This document shows, one piece after another, positions 1 through 10,202 of a stretch of DNA of 64,000 nt (position 1 is the stretch's first letter; each line of letters starts with the position of its first letter). A program made the translations under genes and the position numbers. Source of the stretch: Pseudoalteromonas sp. T1lg75 (GTDB lineage: Bacteria > Pseudomonadota > Gammaproteobacteria > Enterobacterales > Alteromonadaceae); NCBI RefSeq assembly GCF_002964705.1, contig NZ_PQCD01000033.1, forward strand, positions 55,747 through 119,746, given 5' to 3'. A model generated the notes under the pieces. It was not told the DNA's origin. It was given only the letters and a program-made list of their open reading frames with translations, and made no database searches.

Positions 1-1703
1 ATAACCCGGTGCGCGGCTTTAAGGTGATGGCTTATGCTCGTCAGTTTCTCGATCAGGCCCTGCCGCTAAGCAGCGGCTCGCATATCGAAAGTACCGAGTA
101 CGCCATTAACAATGGTGAGCTGGTTGTGACCCTGGGGGATTCTCAGCAGGTGAGCTTGCAAAACCCGGCCCAGTTGCTTGGTTTTCAGGGTCAGCCCCAA
201 CGCCCTTCGGCCTTGCTTTTCTGCCATCATGGTTTGCATTTTATTATTGCCATCGACCCGCATCATCGCATTGGTCGTGATGATAAGGCCGGTATTAAAG
301 ACATCATTATGGAAGCGGCGCTCACCACTATTATGGACTGTGAGGATTCGGTCGCGGCGGTCGACGGTGAAGATAAAACCAATGTGTATCGCAATTGGTT
401 TGGCCTCATGATGGGACAGCTGAGCTGCAGCTTTAACAAAGGCGGCGAGCAGCTTGAGCGTACATTGAGCCCGGATCAGCACTTTACCAAGCTGGATGGC
501 TCGCAATTAACCCTGCACGGGCGCAGCCTGATGTTTGTTCGTAATGTCGGCCACCTGATGACCAACCCGGCGATCCTCGATAGCGACGGCAACGAGGTGT
601 TTGAAGGTATCATGGACGCCATCTTCACAACTTTGTGTGCGCTACCCGAATATCATGGCCGCGGTCAATTAGCGAACTCCCGAACCAAGAGCATTTATAT
701 TGTTAAGCCCAAGATGCACGGCCCCGAAGAAGTGGCCTTTACTGAGCAACTGTTCACCGAGGTGGAGCGTTTACTTGGGCTTGAGCCATACACCATTAAA
801 ATGGGCATTATGGATGAGGAGCGCCGTACCTCGGTTAATTTAAAAGCTTGTATTGCCAACGCCAAACACAGGGTGGTGTTTATTAATACCGGCTTTTTGG
901 ATAGAACCGGCGATGAAATTCACACGGCAATGGAAGGCGGTATCGTCTTACCTAAGGCCAAGATCAAAGAGCAACCTTGGATTGATGCCTATGAAAAGCG
1001 TAATGTGAGCATAGGCTTGGAATGCGGTCTTAGCGGCAAGGCGCAAATCGGTAAGGGCATGTGGCCTATTCCCGATAAGCTGGCCTTGATGATGGAACAG
1101 AAAGTGGGTCATGTGCAATCCGGGGCCAATACCGCCTGGGTACCCTCCCCTACCGCGGCAACCTTGCATGCCCTGCACTATCATGCGGTCGATGTGTTTG
1201 CGGTGCAAAAATCCTTGCCAACACTTGGTGCCGAATCTTTAGCGGCCTTGTTGACGCCGCCCATAGATAATACCCAGCAACTGAGTCCGGAAGATATTCA
1301 ACTGGAGCTCGATAACAATGCCCAGGGAATTCTCGGCTATGTGGTGCGTTGGGTCGAGCAAGGCATAGGTTGCTCTAAGGTACCGGACATTAACAATGTG
1401 GGCTTGATGGAAGACAGGGCAACGTTGCGGATCTCCAGCCAACATATTGCCAACTGGCTACATCATGGCGTCTGCAGCGAAGAGCAAGTGCGTAATACCA
1501 TGGCGCGCATGGCCAAGGTGGTGGATGAGCAAAATGCCGGTGATCCCAACTATCTCGCCATGGCTGGGGATGAACAATCCCTTGATGCAAGTCTTGCGTT
1601 CCAGGCGGCGCTGGAGCTGGTATTTAAAGGCTGCGAGCAGCCCAGTGGCTATACCGAGCCACTGTTGCACCTCTATCGTCGCCTGTTTAAGGAAGAGTCG
1701 TAA
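1..1703 (+). CDS. glcB: Malate synthase G, 5'-truncated by window edge
   Basis: Condenses glyoxylate with acetyl-CoA to malate in the glyoxylate cycle (cytosolic). The reading frame is open from base 3, so the gene begins upstream; the GTG at base 9 is internal. About 567 of the usual roughly 720 residues are present. Family-typical stretches are visible: the [12 protein letters not shown] segment, the acidic MEDRATLR segment near the C-terminus and the GCSKVPDI segment with the conserved Cys. The C-terminal end looks complete. It is followed by a 17-bp palindrome and a strong bidirectional terminator, and converges with the YebC-family gene. Confidence 0.95.
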   Translation, partial: NPVRGFKVMAYARQFLDQALPLSSGSHIESTEYAINNGELVVTLGDSQQVSLQNPAQLLGFQGQPQRPSALLFCHHGLHFIIAIDPHHRIGRDDKAGIKDIIMEAALTTIMDCEDSVAAVDGEDKTNVYRNWFGLMMGQLSCSFNKGGEQLERTLSPDQHFTKLDGSQLTLHGRSLMFVRNVGHLMTNPAILDSDGNEVFEGIMDAIFTTLCALPEYHGRGQLANSRTKSIYIVKPKMHGPEEVAFTEQLFTEVERLLGLEPYTIKMGIMDEERRTSVNLKACIANAKHRVVFINTGFLDRTGDEIHTAMEGGIVLPKAKIKEQPWIDAYEKRNVSIGLECGLSGKAQIGKGMWPIPDKLALMMEQKVGHVQSGANTAWVPSPTAATLHALHYHAVDVFAVQKSLPTLGAESLAALLTPPIDNTQQLSPEDIQLELDNNAQGILGYVVRWVEQGIGCSKVPDINNVGLMEDRATLRISSQHIANWLHHGVCSEEQVRNTMARMAKVVDEQNAGDPNYLAMAGDEQSLDASLAFQAALELVFKGCEQPSGYTEPLLHLYRRLFKEES

Positions 1704-1707
1704 GAAG

Positions 1708-1724
1708 TGTAAAGCCCCTTTACA
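1708..1724. repeat. 17-bp palindrome TGTAAA-GCCCC-TTTACA
   Basis: Palindrome with 6-bp arms and a 5-bp GC spacer, four bases after the malate synthase stop. One of four exact-arm copies in the window (others at 3402, 10759 and 18290). Adjacent bases extend the arms to GTGTAAA and TTTACAC. Function unknown. Confidence 0.6.
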
Positions 1725-1730
1725 CAAAAA

Positions 1731-1760
1731 AGCCGGATATTAATCCGGCTTTTCTTTTTT
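1731..1760. terminator. Bidirectional rho-independent terminator
   Basis: An 8-bp stem AGCCGGAT/ATCCGGCT with an ATTA loop has A-rich sequence on the left and a T-tract on the right. It can serve both malate synthase (+) and the YebC-family gene (-), which converge here. Confidence 0.85.
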
Positions 1761-1776
1761 GGCTTAGTTGCTGCGC

Positions 1777-2502
1777 TTACTTGTTCACAATGGCATTGTG
1801 ATACACGTTCTGCACATCGTCGCAGTCTTCAAGCATGTTCATAAACTTCTCGAAGTTGGCGATATCGTCTTCGTCGGTGATCTCAATGTGCGTTTGTGGC
1901 ACAAAGGTGATCTCGTCGATTTCAAAGTTGATGCCATCGAATGCTTCACTAAGCGCAGTCTTGGCTTTGAAGTACTCGGTGTGCGGTGCAAATACAGAAA
2001 CCTTGCCGTCTTCTACTTCTACATCGGTCACGTCCACGTCGGCCATCATCAGTGCTTCTAGCACGGCTTCATCGTCATCACCTTCAAAACCTAGGATGGC
2101 CAGGTGATCGAACATGTGCGCAACACAGCCCGGGCTGCCAATCTTTGAGTCGGTTTTGGTGAAAGGTAGACGTACATCCTTAATGGTACGGTTTGGGTTG
2201 TCTGTTAAACAGTCAACGATAACCATGCAGTTACCCGGGCCATAGCCTTCGTAACGCGCCGCTGAATAATCTTCGCCAGCGCCGCCGGCGGCTTTTTCAA
2301 TGGCTTTATCGATTACGTGTGCCGGTACCTGATCTTTTTTCGCTTTATCGATCAAGCGACGAAGAGAAAGGTTGGTCTCTGGGTCAGCACCGCCGTTTTT
2401 TGCCACGACGTAGATTTCTTTACCGTATTTTGAGTTTACTTTTGTTTTTGCCGCAGCGGTTTTCGCCATGGCGTTTTTACGAACTTCAAACGCTCTGCCC
2501 AT
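1777..2502 (-). CDS. YebC/PmpR/TACO1-family protein
   Basis: A 241-residue protein that matches the YebC family along its whole length, starting with the typical MGRAFEVRK and ending with the VQNVYHN motif. It resembles the YeeN-like subgroup more than classical YebC. The family is annotated as DNA-binding regulators; TACO1 and recent bacterial work point to a role in translation of difficult sequences, so the molecular role here is open. An in-frame start 19 codons upstream is possible, but the conserved N-terminus fixes the ATG at 2502. It stands alone, convergent with malate synthase. Confidence 0.9.
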   Translation of the reverse strand: MGRAFEVRKNAMAKTAAAKTKVNSKYGKEIYVVAKNGGADPETNLSLRRLIDKAKKDQVPAHVIDKAIEKAAGGAGEDYSAARYEGYGPGNCMVIVDCLTDNPNRTIKDVRLPFTKTDSKIGSPGCVAHMFDHLAILGFEGDDDEAVLEALMMADVDVTDVEVEDGKVSVFAPHTEYFKAKTALSEAFDGINFEIDEITFVPQTHIEITDEDDIANFEKFMNMLEDCDDVQNVYHNAIVNK

Positions 2503-2625
2503 TTTCAATCTCTCAAGTTTGAATTTAATGCTTTGCTCGATTTTAACAACTCGCAGCACATTGGGCTAGTACCATGTTTTTATTAAAGCCAGGGTCACAG
2601 AGTAAAATGTAAAAAATGTCGCTAT

Positions 2626-3222
2626 TTAACATAACTCAACCAGGGCGGGTAATTCACTAAAGCAGCGGATCACATAATCGGCCTGGCTGGCATAGTCGGG
2701 AATGGTGTGCGGTGCATACAGGCATGCACGCATATTGGCATTGTGCGCGGCTTCGATATCGTATCTATAGTCGCCTACATACAGTAGATGTTTTACCTGC
2801 ATCTGCCAGCGCTCGGCAATATGTAATAAGGCGCTGGGATCGGGTTTGGCGGGTGCATGGTCTCGGGTAAGCACCAGATCTATGGGAATGGGATTTCGGC
2901 TCATTTTAATGCCCGTGGCCTGCTCGGAGTTACGTGTCACTATGGCCATGGGTATCTGTGCCTTGTGCAAACTGGCGAGTGATTGAGCCACCTGTGGCAA
3001 GAGCACGGCTTGCTCGGCGTCGGCCAGCTCATGGTCGAGGATCACCTGTTCGGCATGGCGTTGACCATCGCTGTCCAGACGAGTGATAAATTCCAGTATA
3101 TCGTCGCCATGAGCACAGTTTATTTGCTCGCGAATAAGGGCAAAATCTAACTGGGAACTAAATAAGGTGCCATCCATATCAAAAATAACACCATGTAATG
3201 GTTCATTGTGATGCCTGCCCAT
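2626..3222 (-). CDS. HAD-superfamily hydrolase (phosphoglycolate-phosphatase-like)
   Basis: A 198-residue HAD phosphatase, cytosolic. All four HAD motifs are visible: the nucleophile motif DMDGT at residues 15-19, a TRN motif II, the Lys of KPDP (motif III) and GDYRYD (motif IV). The small alpha-helical cap between motifs I and II is of the IA type, as in phosphoglycolate phosphatase and YjjG-like enzymes. The substrate cannot be read from sequence. The gene is monocistronic, upstream of the YebC-family gene on the same strand with a 123-base gap. Confidence 0.85.
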   Translation of the reverse strand: MGRHHNEPLHGVIFDMDGTLFSSQLDFALIREQINCAHGDDILEFITRLDSDGQRHAEQVILDHELADAEQAVLLPQVAQSLASLHKAQIPMAIVTRNSEQATGIKMSRNPIPIDLVLTRDHAPAKPDPSALLHIAERWQMQVKHLLYVGDYRYDIEAAHNANMRACLYAPHTIPDYASQADYVIRCFSELPALVELC

Positions 3223-3610
3223 GCCCTACTCCTCGTTTCGCTTATATGGGCAATGTAGCAGCAAAGACTGTGGAAGGCGACCCCGAAATTATCCCCTGCT
3301 CCCAAATCCCGTCTGTCGTTGTGACATTTGAAATTAACTCCATAAATAACAGTTAGTTGTGGTTTTTATTACGAGTACAGGCCGAGTTTAATTGAACCTG
3401 CTGTAAAGGGGGTTTACAGGGAATGAGTAAAATATCGGTGGCGGGGGTTGCAATTGGTATTTATTTAATTTTAGAATCCCCCACTTTTTTAATTCGTGAA
3501 CAATAAAAAAGGGACATCGGCGGTCTGAATAATCAGGGTAAGTCGATATATAAAGTAAGCGAAGGGATGTTCACTTGATTCGCACATAGCAAAGTGTATG
3601 TGGTGGTGCT
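3223..3610. other. Intergenic region with palindrome and AT-rich promoter-like sequence
   Basis: 388 bases between the divergent HAD gene and the small membrane protein. It holds the TGTAAA-N5-TTTACA palindrome at 3402-3418 and an AT-rich stretch with a TATATA-type -10 candidate near 3549. No convincing coding sequence or RNA gene was seen. Confidence 0.5.
3402..3418. repeat. 17-bp palindrome TGTAAA-GGGGG-TTTACA
   Basis: Exact-arm copy of the dispersed palindrome, located about 190 bases upstream of the small membrane protein gene and far from any stop codon, so it is not simply a terminator stem. Confidence 0.6.
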
Positions 3611-3850
3611 ATGGATTTTTATGTCCTTAAAAAGAAAAACGAGTTAATTGCCATTCCTGCCGACGAGCAGCATTGTAAACAGTATCTGGATAATGGCTAT
3701 TTCTATATAGATAAGGTTGCGGCCTGTGACGAGCACACCGCTATTCGCCATTTGCAGAGCAAATATCAACGCAGCATGCGTTTACCCTTGCTTATAGTAG
3801 CCATTGCCATCCCCGTTTTGGTGATCACCTGGTGGCAATTTACCCACTAA
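3611..3850 (+). CDS. Small single-span membrane protein, function unknown
   Basis: A 79-residue protein not recognised as any family. The first 55 residues are soluble and charged, with Cys22 and Cys39. A hydrophobic segment of about 20 residues (LLIVAIAIPVLVIT) ends four residues before the C-terminus, giving a tail-anchored layout. The ribosome-binding site is poor. It lies 68 bases upstream of sbcD on the same strand and may be co-transcribed. The reading frame is supported mainly by composition and position. Confidence 0.6.
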   Translation: MDFYVLKKKNELIAIPADEQHCKQYLDNGYFYIDKVAACDEHTAIRHLQSKYQRSMRLPLLIVAIAIPVLVITWWQFTH

Positions 3851-3918
3851 AGGAATGGCCGCGGTAACAAGTTTTCCGTGATATAGTGAGGACATTATAA
3901 GTCTAATCACTTTATTTC

Positions 3919-5136
3919 ATGCGCTTACTTCACACCTCAGATTGGCACCTTGGGCAGCTTTTTTACGAACATGAACGCATTGATGAACATCAGGCGTTCT
4001 TATCCTGGCTACTCACGCAACTGCGCGAACAGGACGTTGATATCCTGCTGATCAGCGGTGATATTTACCATACCGCGACGCCCCCTAGTCAGGCCGAAAA
4101 GCAGTTTTATCAGTTTATAGAAGCAGCTAAATCGGCCTGCCCCGAGCTCGAGATAGTGGTGATCGCCGGCAATCACGACTCCGCTAAGCGTATCACCACG
4201 GCACAGCCCCTGCTGGCCCAGTTCGATACCCAGGTCATCGGTCACTTTCAGCAGCAAGCGCCCGAGCTGAGTGCCGTGAACATCACCAAGAATGGCCAAC
4301 ATTGCCTAATATTGGCACTTCCCTATTTGCGTGCCTGTGATATCGCCGGCACCAGCCAAAGCTACAGTGTCTCGGTGCAACAAGCCTATAGCGATATGTT
4401 GGCGAACAGCGAATTCGATGCCAATACCAATATTATTGCCATGGGGCACTTACATGCTCGCGGCGCGGCGGTTAGCGAAGACTCAGAGCGCGCTTTGGTG
4501 ATCGGTGGTGAAGATGCAATAGGTGCCGATGTTTTCCCCAAGGAGGCCAACTATGTTGCCCTTGGTCATCTGCACAAGGCGCAGTCTGTCAATGGACAAG
4601 ATCATATCCGCTATAGTGGTACGCCCTTCGCCATGTCTTTTAGTGAGCGTAACTATCGCCATCAATGTTTGTTGGTTGAGGTAGCCAATGGTGCGCTGCA
4701 AAGTGTCAACCCCCTTTACATTCCCGCTTTTAGAAAGCTGCACCTGCTTCCGGAAGGTGACGTGGTGCCACTTAAGGAGCTGTGTGAGCAGCTGAGCGCC
4801 CTGCCCGACGATAATGTGCAACCTGGCTATATTCGTGTTCGCTTGTCGAGTAAAGAGCTGAGCCCGGACTTTCGTGAGCAAATAGACAGCGCATTAACGG
4901 GGAAGAATATGCTGTTTTGCGGTATAGAGCGAGTAAGGACGCAACAGCAATCAAGGCAGGAAGAGATAGAACTCCAGGACCTTACTCAACTTGAGCGACT
5001 TAATGCCGAGCACCTGTTGTCCGTGGCCCTTGAGGAACACGCTGAGCTAAGCGAGGAGGATCTCAATGATGAAATTAAAACTCTGTTTTCCCAGTTAGTT
5101 GCCGATGTTGAGCAGGAGTTAAGTCATGAAGATTAA
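3919..5136 (+). CDS. sbcD: SbcCD exonuclease subunit SbcD
   Basis: Nuclease subunit of the SbcCD (Mre11-Rad50-like) complex, which cleaves DNA hairpins and blocked ends. 405 residues. The calcineurin-like phosphoesterase metal ligands are visible: DWHLG (D8, H10), GDIYH (D48), GNHDS (N85, H86), and the later GHLH pairs. The C-terminal capping domain that contacts SbcC follows. Its 3' end overlaps sbcC by 11 bases, as expected for a translationally coupled operon. Confidence 0.95.
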   Translation: MRLLHTSDWHLGQLFYEHERIDEHQAFLSWLLTQLREQDVDILLISGDIYHTATPPSQAEKQFYQFIEAAKSACPELEIVVIAGNHDSAKRITTAQPLLAQFDTQVIGHFQQQAPELSAVNITKNGQHCLILALPYLRACDIAGTSQSYSVSVQQAYSDMLANSEFDANTNIIAMGHLHARGAAVSEDSERALVIGGEDAIGADVFPKEANYVALGHLHKAQSVNGQDHIRYSGTPFAMSFSERNYRHQCLLVEVANGALQSVNPLYIPAFRKLHLLPEGDVVPLKELCEQLSALPDDNVQPGYIRVRLSSKELSPDFREQIDSALTGKNMLFCGIERVRTQQQSRQEEIELQDLTQLERLNAEHLLSVALEEHAELSEEDLNDEIKTLFSQLVADVEQELSHED

Positions 5137-8100
5137 TCGCCTGCAAATTCATAACCTGGCTTCTTTGGTGGATGCGGACATCGACTTCACCAAGGCGCCG
5201 CTGAGCGATACCGGTTTGTTTGCCATCACCGGCGATACCGGTGCCGGCAAAAGCACCCTGCTTGATGCCCTGTGTCTTGCGCTCTATGACAAGACCGCAC
5301 GTCTGAGCAATGAAAATACTCAGAAGGTCGATTTTAATGGTGATAACGTGCGCCTTAATGACCCTCGTCATCTGCTTCGTCGCGGCACCGGCCTAGGCTG
5401 GGTGAAGGTGGACTTTAATGCCATAGACGGACAGCAGTATCGAGCCTTATGGCAGGTGACAAGGGCACGTAAAAAAGCCCAGGGGCGACTGCAAGCCCCC
5501 ACCCATGCGCTTTATCAACTGCCCAGTGAGCAGCTGGTTTGCGATTCCAAGTCGGAAACTAAAAAATACATTGAGCGTTTGGTTGGTCTTAACTTTGATC
5601 AGTTCTCCCGAGCCGTGATGTTGGCACAAAACGAGTTTGCGGCCTTTTTGCGGGCGCAGGGAGACGAACGTGCGGCATTGTTGGAGCGTTTAAGCGGAAC
5701 ACAAAAATACTCTCTCGTCGGTCAGCGGGTTTTTGAGGGCTATAAGGGTAAACTCAATGAGGTGACCCTGTTCCAAGCCAATATGAATGCAGTGCATCTG
5801 CTGAGCGACGACGAGCTCGCCAGTTTGCAGCAACAGCAACAGCAGCAAACCCAGGAGCAACAGCAACGCAAACAACAAAGCGATGTGTATCAGCAGCAGT
5901 TGCAATGGTTTACCAACGAGCAAAGCATGCAGAGCGAGCTGCATACCCTGCAAGGGCAGCTAAGCGAGGTGGGCGAGCAATTAAAGCTTCGTCAGGGCGA
6001 GTTTAAACAAGTCGAGCTGAGTGCCCGGTGTCGACAAATTAGCGACAATATAAGCAATACCGCACGATTGACGCAGCGTTTGCAGCAAGATGAACAGCGC
6101 TTAGAGACATTAAAGCGCTCCGATGCACAAGCGCAAACCGAGCTGGCACAGCAACAGTTAAAACAGGCCGAATTGGAACACCGTCAACTGCAGAGTCGCC
6201 TCAATGAGCAAAAGCCAGCTTTGCAGCAGGCCATTACCTTGGATATTAAAGTGCAGCAACTTCGCCAGGGACAGGCCGATCGTGAGCAACAGCTGATGAT
6301 GCAAAACCGCGAGCAACACCAGTTGCAAGGGCAAGCTGAGCAGTTGCAACGGCGTGCCGAGCAGTGGCAAGCACAGTTACAGCAAAGCCAGGAGCAACTG
6401 AGCACTCAGCCCTGGCTTGTAGAGTTAGTAAAAAATTGGTCTCACTATCAGCATCTATGGCAGCCGATCACCCTTTATTATCAGTCACGAGAGCAAAAAA
6501 ATAAGCAGTTACAGGAACATAAAAGCGAGCTCCTAAAACTCGATAGTGGCCTTAAAAGACTCGCCGAGCAATTAGCTTTGACTCATGGCGCGAACGCTGA
6601 ACAGGAACAGCGCATAGCGCAACTTGAGCAACAATTGCAGCATCGGTCACCGGCAGCGCTGCAACACAGTCTCAATGACTGGCAACAGGGATTAGCACAC
6701 TATCGGCAGTGGCAATCTCTGGGCCTTAAAATAGCTCATTGGCGCGAACAGCAAACGCAATATAAGCAACAACTCGCGCAGTACGAAGCACAACTTGAGC
6801 CGCGCGAAAGGCAAACGGAATTATTGCAGCAAGAGGTCAAAAACGCCGAGCAGGCCTATCACCAGGTGCAATTGCGCGCCAGTGAAAGGATCAGCGCTTT
6901 ACGTACTCAGTTAAATCAAGGCGAGCCTTGTATGGTGTGTGGCTCCTGCGAGCATCCATTCGCCGTTGAGGCAGGCCAAAACAGCGCTTTTGAGGCCCTT
7001 TTGGCTGATTTTGCCAGCCAGCGTCAGCAGGCTAAAGAGGCCTTGGATCAGTATTTAACCCACAGCCACGAGTTGCAAACTGCAGCCCGGTTGGCCGAGC
7101 AACAACTTGGTACCCTGGCTACGAGCCTTACAGAGGCGCAGCAGCAACAGGAACAGATAAGCGCGCAGCTGTCGTCTCTGTGCCCTGAGCTGGCCACGGA
7201 GCAATTGAGCGAGCCGTATTTCAATGAGCAGTTGCAGGCTCTGGAACAGCAGTATCAAACCGCCATTGCCCTGGAGCAGGAGTTAGTAAAAATACGATCC
7301 GCGTTACAGCAGGGAAGAGAGCAGGCGCAACAGCAACAGCAGCAACAGCGCCAGTTTGAACAGCAGAGTCAGCAACAGCAGTTACAGTATCAGCGTCTTG
7401 ATGATGAGCTCAGTGCCGAGCAGCGGCGCTGCCAGCTAAGTATCGCACAGCTGCGCGAAGTCTTTGCCGACGCGCCCTGGTGGCAAGAGGATCCCGCATA
7501 TCTGGCCTCATACTGGCCTCAGTTGCAGCAGCGACAACAAGAGTTTGATCGGGCGCAGGTAAAAATATCCGAGCTACAACAGCAGCTTAGTGACAATAAA
7601 CCAGCGCTGGATCAGATTTTTACCAAGTTGTCCTCCTGCCACGCCCAGCAGCAGACTTTGACTCAGCAGCAACAAAACGCAGAGACAGAGATCACTAATT
7701 TACTAACTCAACGCCATGCTCTAATCGCGCAAGATCAGCAGCCGCAGCAATTGCTGCACGAGTTGGAGCAAGCGCTGGAGCACCGCGCCAGCGCCTTGCA
7801 AGGGGCGCAGCACAGGCTACAGCAGGAGCACAGCCGACTCGAGCGCGAGCTTAATGAATACGAGCACTTGGTAAAAAATTGCTCTCAGTTACAGCTGGAT
7901 TTAAACGACCTGGAAGCCACCTTTACTCGCTGGTGCAGTGAACACTTCACGCCCGAGAACAAAATTGACCGGGAGCAGATCCGAGTTTTACTAAGTCGAG
8001 ATGGCGCCGAGGTTGATGCCCTGCTGGCTCAGCAACGGACATTGCAGCAACAACAGGTGCGCCTGGAGGCGCAGTTGGCGCAAACGCAGCAACGCCAGAA

Positions 8101-8788
8101 TGCCCATCAGCAACAGCGCCCGCAGCTGGCGCAAGGCGACATAGAGGCACACAAAGCGGCCCTAGACAATGAATATGAGCAAACACAGCAAGCATTAACG
8201 CTTATTGCCGCCAAGCTTGAGAATCATCGTCAGAACGTCGCTAAGTTGGCCGATCAGGCTGAACAATTGCAGCAGCTCCAAGCCGAGCTCAGTACCTGGG
8301 CCACCCTCAACAGCGCCTTGGGTGATGCTCAGGGTAAGCGCTTACGTAACCTGGTTCAAAGCCAGACTCTGGCCATTTTGCTCGCCTATGCAAACCAACA
8401 TTTGCAAACCTTGTCAAAACGTTATCGTCTCACCCGTATCCCCGGCACCTTGGATATCGCCATTATCGATCAGGACATGGCCGACGAGCAGCGCAGCGTC
8501 AATACGCTCTCCGGTGGTGAATCCTTCTTAGTGTCTCTGGCGCTGGCATTGGGGCTCGCATCTCTGTCTTCCAACAAGGTGAAGATTGAGTCCTTGTTTA
8601 TCGACGAGGGCTTTGGCACATTGGATGCTCAGACATTGAGTGTTGCCATGGATGCGCTCGATAACCTGCAGGCGCAGGGGCGCAAGGTAGGGGTGATCTC
8701 CCACGTTGCCGAGCTCACGGAGCGGGTGGCCACGCAAATCAAGGTGGTAAAACGCCCTGGCGGATATTCGCAGATACGCTGTGAATGA
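5126..8788 (+). CDS. sbcC: SbcCD exonuclease subunit SbcC
   Basis: ATPase subunit of SbcCD, 1220 residues. Walker A is GDTGAGKST at residues 36-44; the ABC signature LSGGES begins near residue 1128 and Walker B (SLFIDEG) near 1156. The zinc-hook CMVC lies at residues 602-605, close to mid-protein. Both coiled-coil arms are exceptionally rich in Gln, with CAG/CAA-rich DNA (for example around 5828-5880 and 7324-7385). Two sequences resembling the 18-bp GTTAGTAAAA element lie inside the gene (7282-7299 and 7690-7708). Intact and full-length. Confidence 0.96.
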   Translation: MKINRLQIHNLASLVDADIDFTKAPLSDTGLFAITGDTGAGKSTLLDALCLALYDKTARLSNENTQKVDFNGDNVRLNDPRHLLRRGTGLGWVKVDFNAIDGQQYRALWQVTRARKKAQGRLQAPTHALYQLPSEQLVCDSKSETKKYIERLVGLNFDQFSRAVMLAQNEFAAFLRAQGDERAALLERLSGTQKYSLVGQRVFEGYKGKLNEVTLFQANMNAVHLLSDDELASLQQQQQQQTQEQQQRKQQSDVYQQQLQWFTNEQSMQSELHTLQGQLSEVGEQLKLRQGEFKQVELSARCRQISDNISNTARLTQRLQQDEQRLETLKRSDAQAQTELAQQQLKQAELEHRQLQSRLNEQKPALQQAITLDIKVQQLRQGQADREQQLMMQNREQHQLQGQAEQLQRRAEQWQAQLQQSQEQLSTQPWLVELVKNWSHYQHLWQPITLYYQSREQKNKQLQEHKSELLKLDSGLKRLAEQLALTHGANAEQEQRIAQLEQQLQHRSPAALQHSLNDWQQGLAHYRQWQSLGLKIAHWREQQTQYKQQLAQYEAQLEPRERQTELLQQEVKNAEQAYHQVQLRASERISALRTQLNQGEPCMVCGSCEHPFAVEAGQNSAFEALLADFASQRQQAKEALDQYLTHSHELQTAARLAEQQLGTLATSLTEAQQQQEQISAQLSSLCPELATEQLSEPYFNEQLQALEQQYQTAIALEQELVKIRSALQQGREQAQQQQQQQRQFEQQSQQQQLQYQRLDDELSAEQRRCQLSIAQLREVFADAPWWQEDPAYLASYWPQLQQRQQEFDRAQVKISELQQQLSDNKPALDQIFTKLSSCHAQQQTLTQQQQNAETEITNLLTQRHALIAQDQQPQQLLHELEQALEHRASALQGAQHRLQQEHSRLERELNEYEHLVKNCSQLQLDLNDLEATFTRWCSEHFTPENKIDREQIRVLLSRDGAEVDALLAQQRTLQQQQVRLEAQLAQTQQRQNAHQQQRPQLAQGDIEAHKAALDNEYEQTQQALTLIAAKLENHRQNVAKLADQAEQLQQLQAELSTWATLNSALGDAQGKRLRNLVQSQTLAILLAYANQHLQTLSKRYRLTRIPGTLDIAIIDQDMADEQRSVNTLSGGESFLVSLALALGLASLSSNKVKIESLFIDEGFGTLDAQTLSVAMDALDNLQAQGRKVGVISHVAELTERVATQIKVVKRPGGYSQIRCE

Positions 8789-8824
8789 GCTATAAGCTAA
8801 AAATAGTCAAATTAAGGAACCATT

Positions 8825-9490
8825 ATGCCCAGTTTTTTAGGTGAAGAAGCCAGTAATTATGACCAACGTATTCGTCGTCTGGTGCCGGGTTACGACCTAT
8901 TGCAGCAGTTAACCCAGGCCCAGTGTCAGGCAGCCCTTAACGAGGATGCCCGGGTGCTTGTGGTCGGCGCCGGAACCGGCACCGAGATCATCGCCTTGGC
9001 CAAAGCCAATGCCAAGCTGCGCTTTGTGGCCCAGGATATTTCCGCCGACATGTTGAAGATTGCCAGGCTGGGCTTCGAGGATGCGGGAGTAAGCGATAGG
9101 GTGCAATGTCATTGTGGCAGCGTGGATGAGCTTGAAGGCAGCTTCGACGCGGCGCTGTGTTTACTGGTATTGCATTTTGTTGCCGATAATGGCGATAAGG
9201 CCGACTTATTAAGTGCCATGCGCCAGCGCTTAAAACCCGGGGCCTGGATGTGGTTGGCGGATCTGATGAAGCCGCAGACGCCTTTTGAGCGCGATGCGCA
9301 GTTTATCGTTTGCCAACAGCTAGGCCTGACCGATATCGGCGTAGAGCGTACTCGGCATAGCTTTGAGCACGAGTTTTATCCGCTTGATCGTATGCGCCTA
9401 GCGGAGCTGTTAAATCAGACCGGCTTTGGCACCGCTCAGTGTTATTTTAAGGCTCTCAGCTTCAGCGGTTATGCAGTGCGTTGCCAATAG
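8825..9490 (+). CDS. Class I SAM-dependent methyltransferase
   Basis: A 221-residue Rossmann-fold methyltransferase. The SAM-binding motif I is VLVVGAGTGTE near residues 44-54, followed by an acidic loop (AQDIS) and the post-motif segment ALCLLVLHFV. No domain indicates the substrate; the size and order fit small-molecule methyltransferases of the Methyltransf_12/25 type. It lies 36 bases after sbcC, with an AAGGA ribosome-binding site, and is probably read through from sbcDC. A perfect hairpin follows. Confidence 0.85.
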   Translation: MPSFLGEEASNYDQRIRRLVPGYDLLQQLTQAQCQAALNEDARVLVVGAGTGTEIIALAKANAKLRFVAQDISADMLKIARLGFEDAGVSDRVQCHCGSVDELEGSFDAALCLLVLHFVADNGDKADLLSAMRQRLKPGAWMWLADLMKPQTPFERDAQFIVCQQLGLTDIGVERTRHSFEHEFYPLDRMRLAELLNQTGFGTAQCYFKALSFSGYAVRCQ

Positions 9491-9500
9491 ATAGGATAAT

Positions 9501-9526
9501 AAGGACTAGGTATACACCTAGTCCTT
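9501..9526. terminator. Perfect 11-bp hairpin between convergent genes
   Basis: AAGGACTAGGT/ACCTAGTCCTT with a 4-base loop. It starts 10 bases after the methyltransferase stop and overlaps the 3' end of the convergent broken gene. There is no T-tract, so it may act as a weak terminator or an mRNA 3'-end stabiliser. Confidence 0.55.
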
Positions 9527-10101
9527 GGCAAAGCCAACGCTGGTATCTTCGGTGTGACCTGTGGTGTAACCTTTGGTGACACCCGGCAGTAGCTCGTTTA
9601 TCAGCTGACACAGCTTAGCGATTTTTATATTGCTTAGCTGGCGATAATCAAAATAAGGGCAAACTATCACTCCATTTTTCTGCTCCACGGCAAATTCCTT
9701 ATCCAACCAGATCAGATTTATACCAAGTGCCAGCTGTGCGGCCAGCTCCTGCGCATAGGTGCGACCGGCAATACATGTAAGGCCTGGTTGTCGAACTCAG
9801 GTGTGCTAAACAGTAAGGCCGTATTGCTGTGCTGGCGCAGCAGCAGCTGATCCCGTAATTGTTGCCAACTTTCTAACTCTCCCACCATGCCTTGTGCGCC
9901 GTGCAGCGCAAACAACCATTTTGCGTAGACATTAAACACCTTGCGCCAGCCATTGCCGGCTTCGGCGTTAATTTTTTCTATGGCTTCTTTATCCAACGCC
10001 AATAGGGTGTCGAGTTGTTGAAACTCGACAAGGGGAGGGCGATTTTTCACATAAACGCGGATGGCAGCATCGGCGGCACCAAATCCTATAGCCTGCGACA
10101 T
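9518..10101 (-). pseudogene. Hypothetical protein gene broken by a frameshift
   Basis: Two adjacent frames on the minus strand join into one protein of about 194 residues if the frame shifts near 9776. The N-terminal part (from ATG at 10101) runs to FDNQAL; the next sensible residues, CIAGRTYAQELAAQLALGIN, are read in another frame and continue without a stop to the second part ending GFAKD. One missing base (or two extra) explains it. Family not recognised; no signal peptide or membrane span. The TTG start at 10137 is less likely than the ATG at 10101. Whether the break is real or a sequencing error cannot be told. Confidence 0.7.
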
Positions 10102-10202
10102 AATTTTCGCTTTTCCCTTAGTAAAATATCGATCCAATTATACTTATTACTACGTATACAGCTACATTGATTAGATTAATAAACATAAGGAATATCATAA
10201 CA

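Noticed and set aside
2503..2559. Longer YebC-family start at 2559
   Set aside because: The family begins at MGRAFEVRK, which is encoded from 2502; the added 19 codons have no family support.
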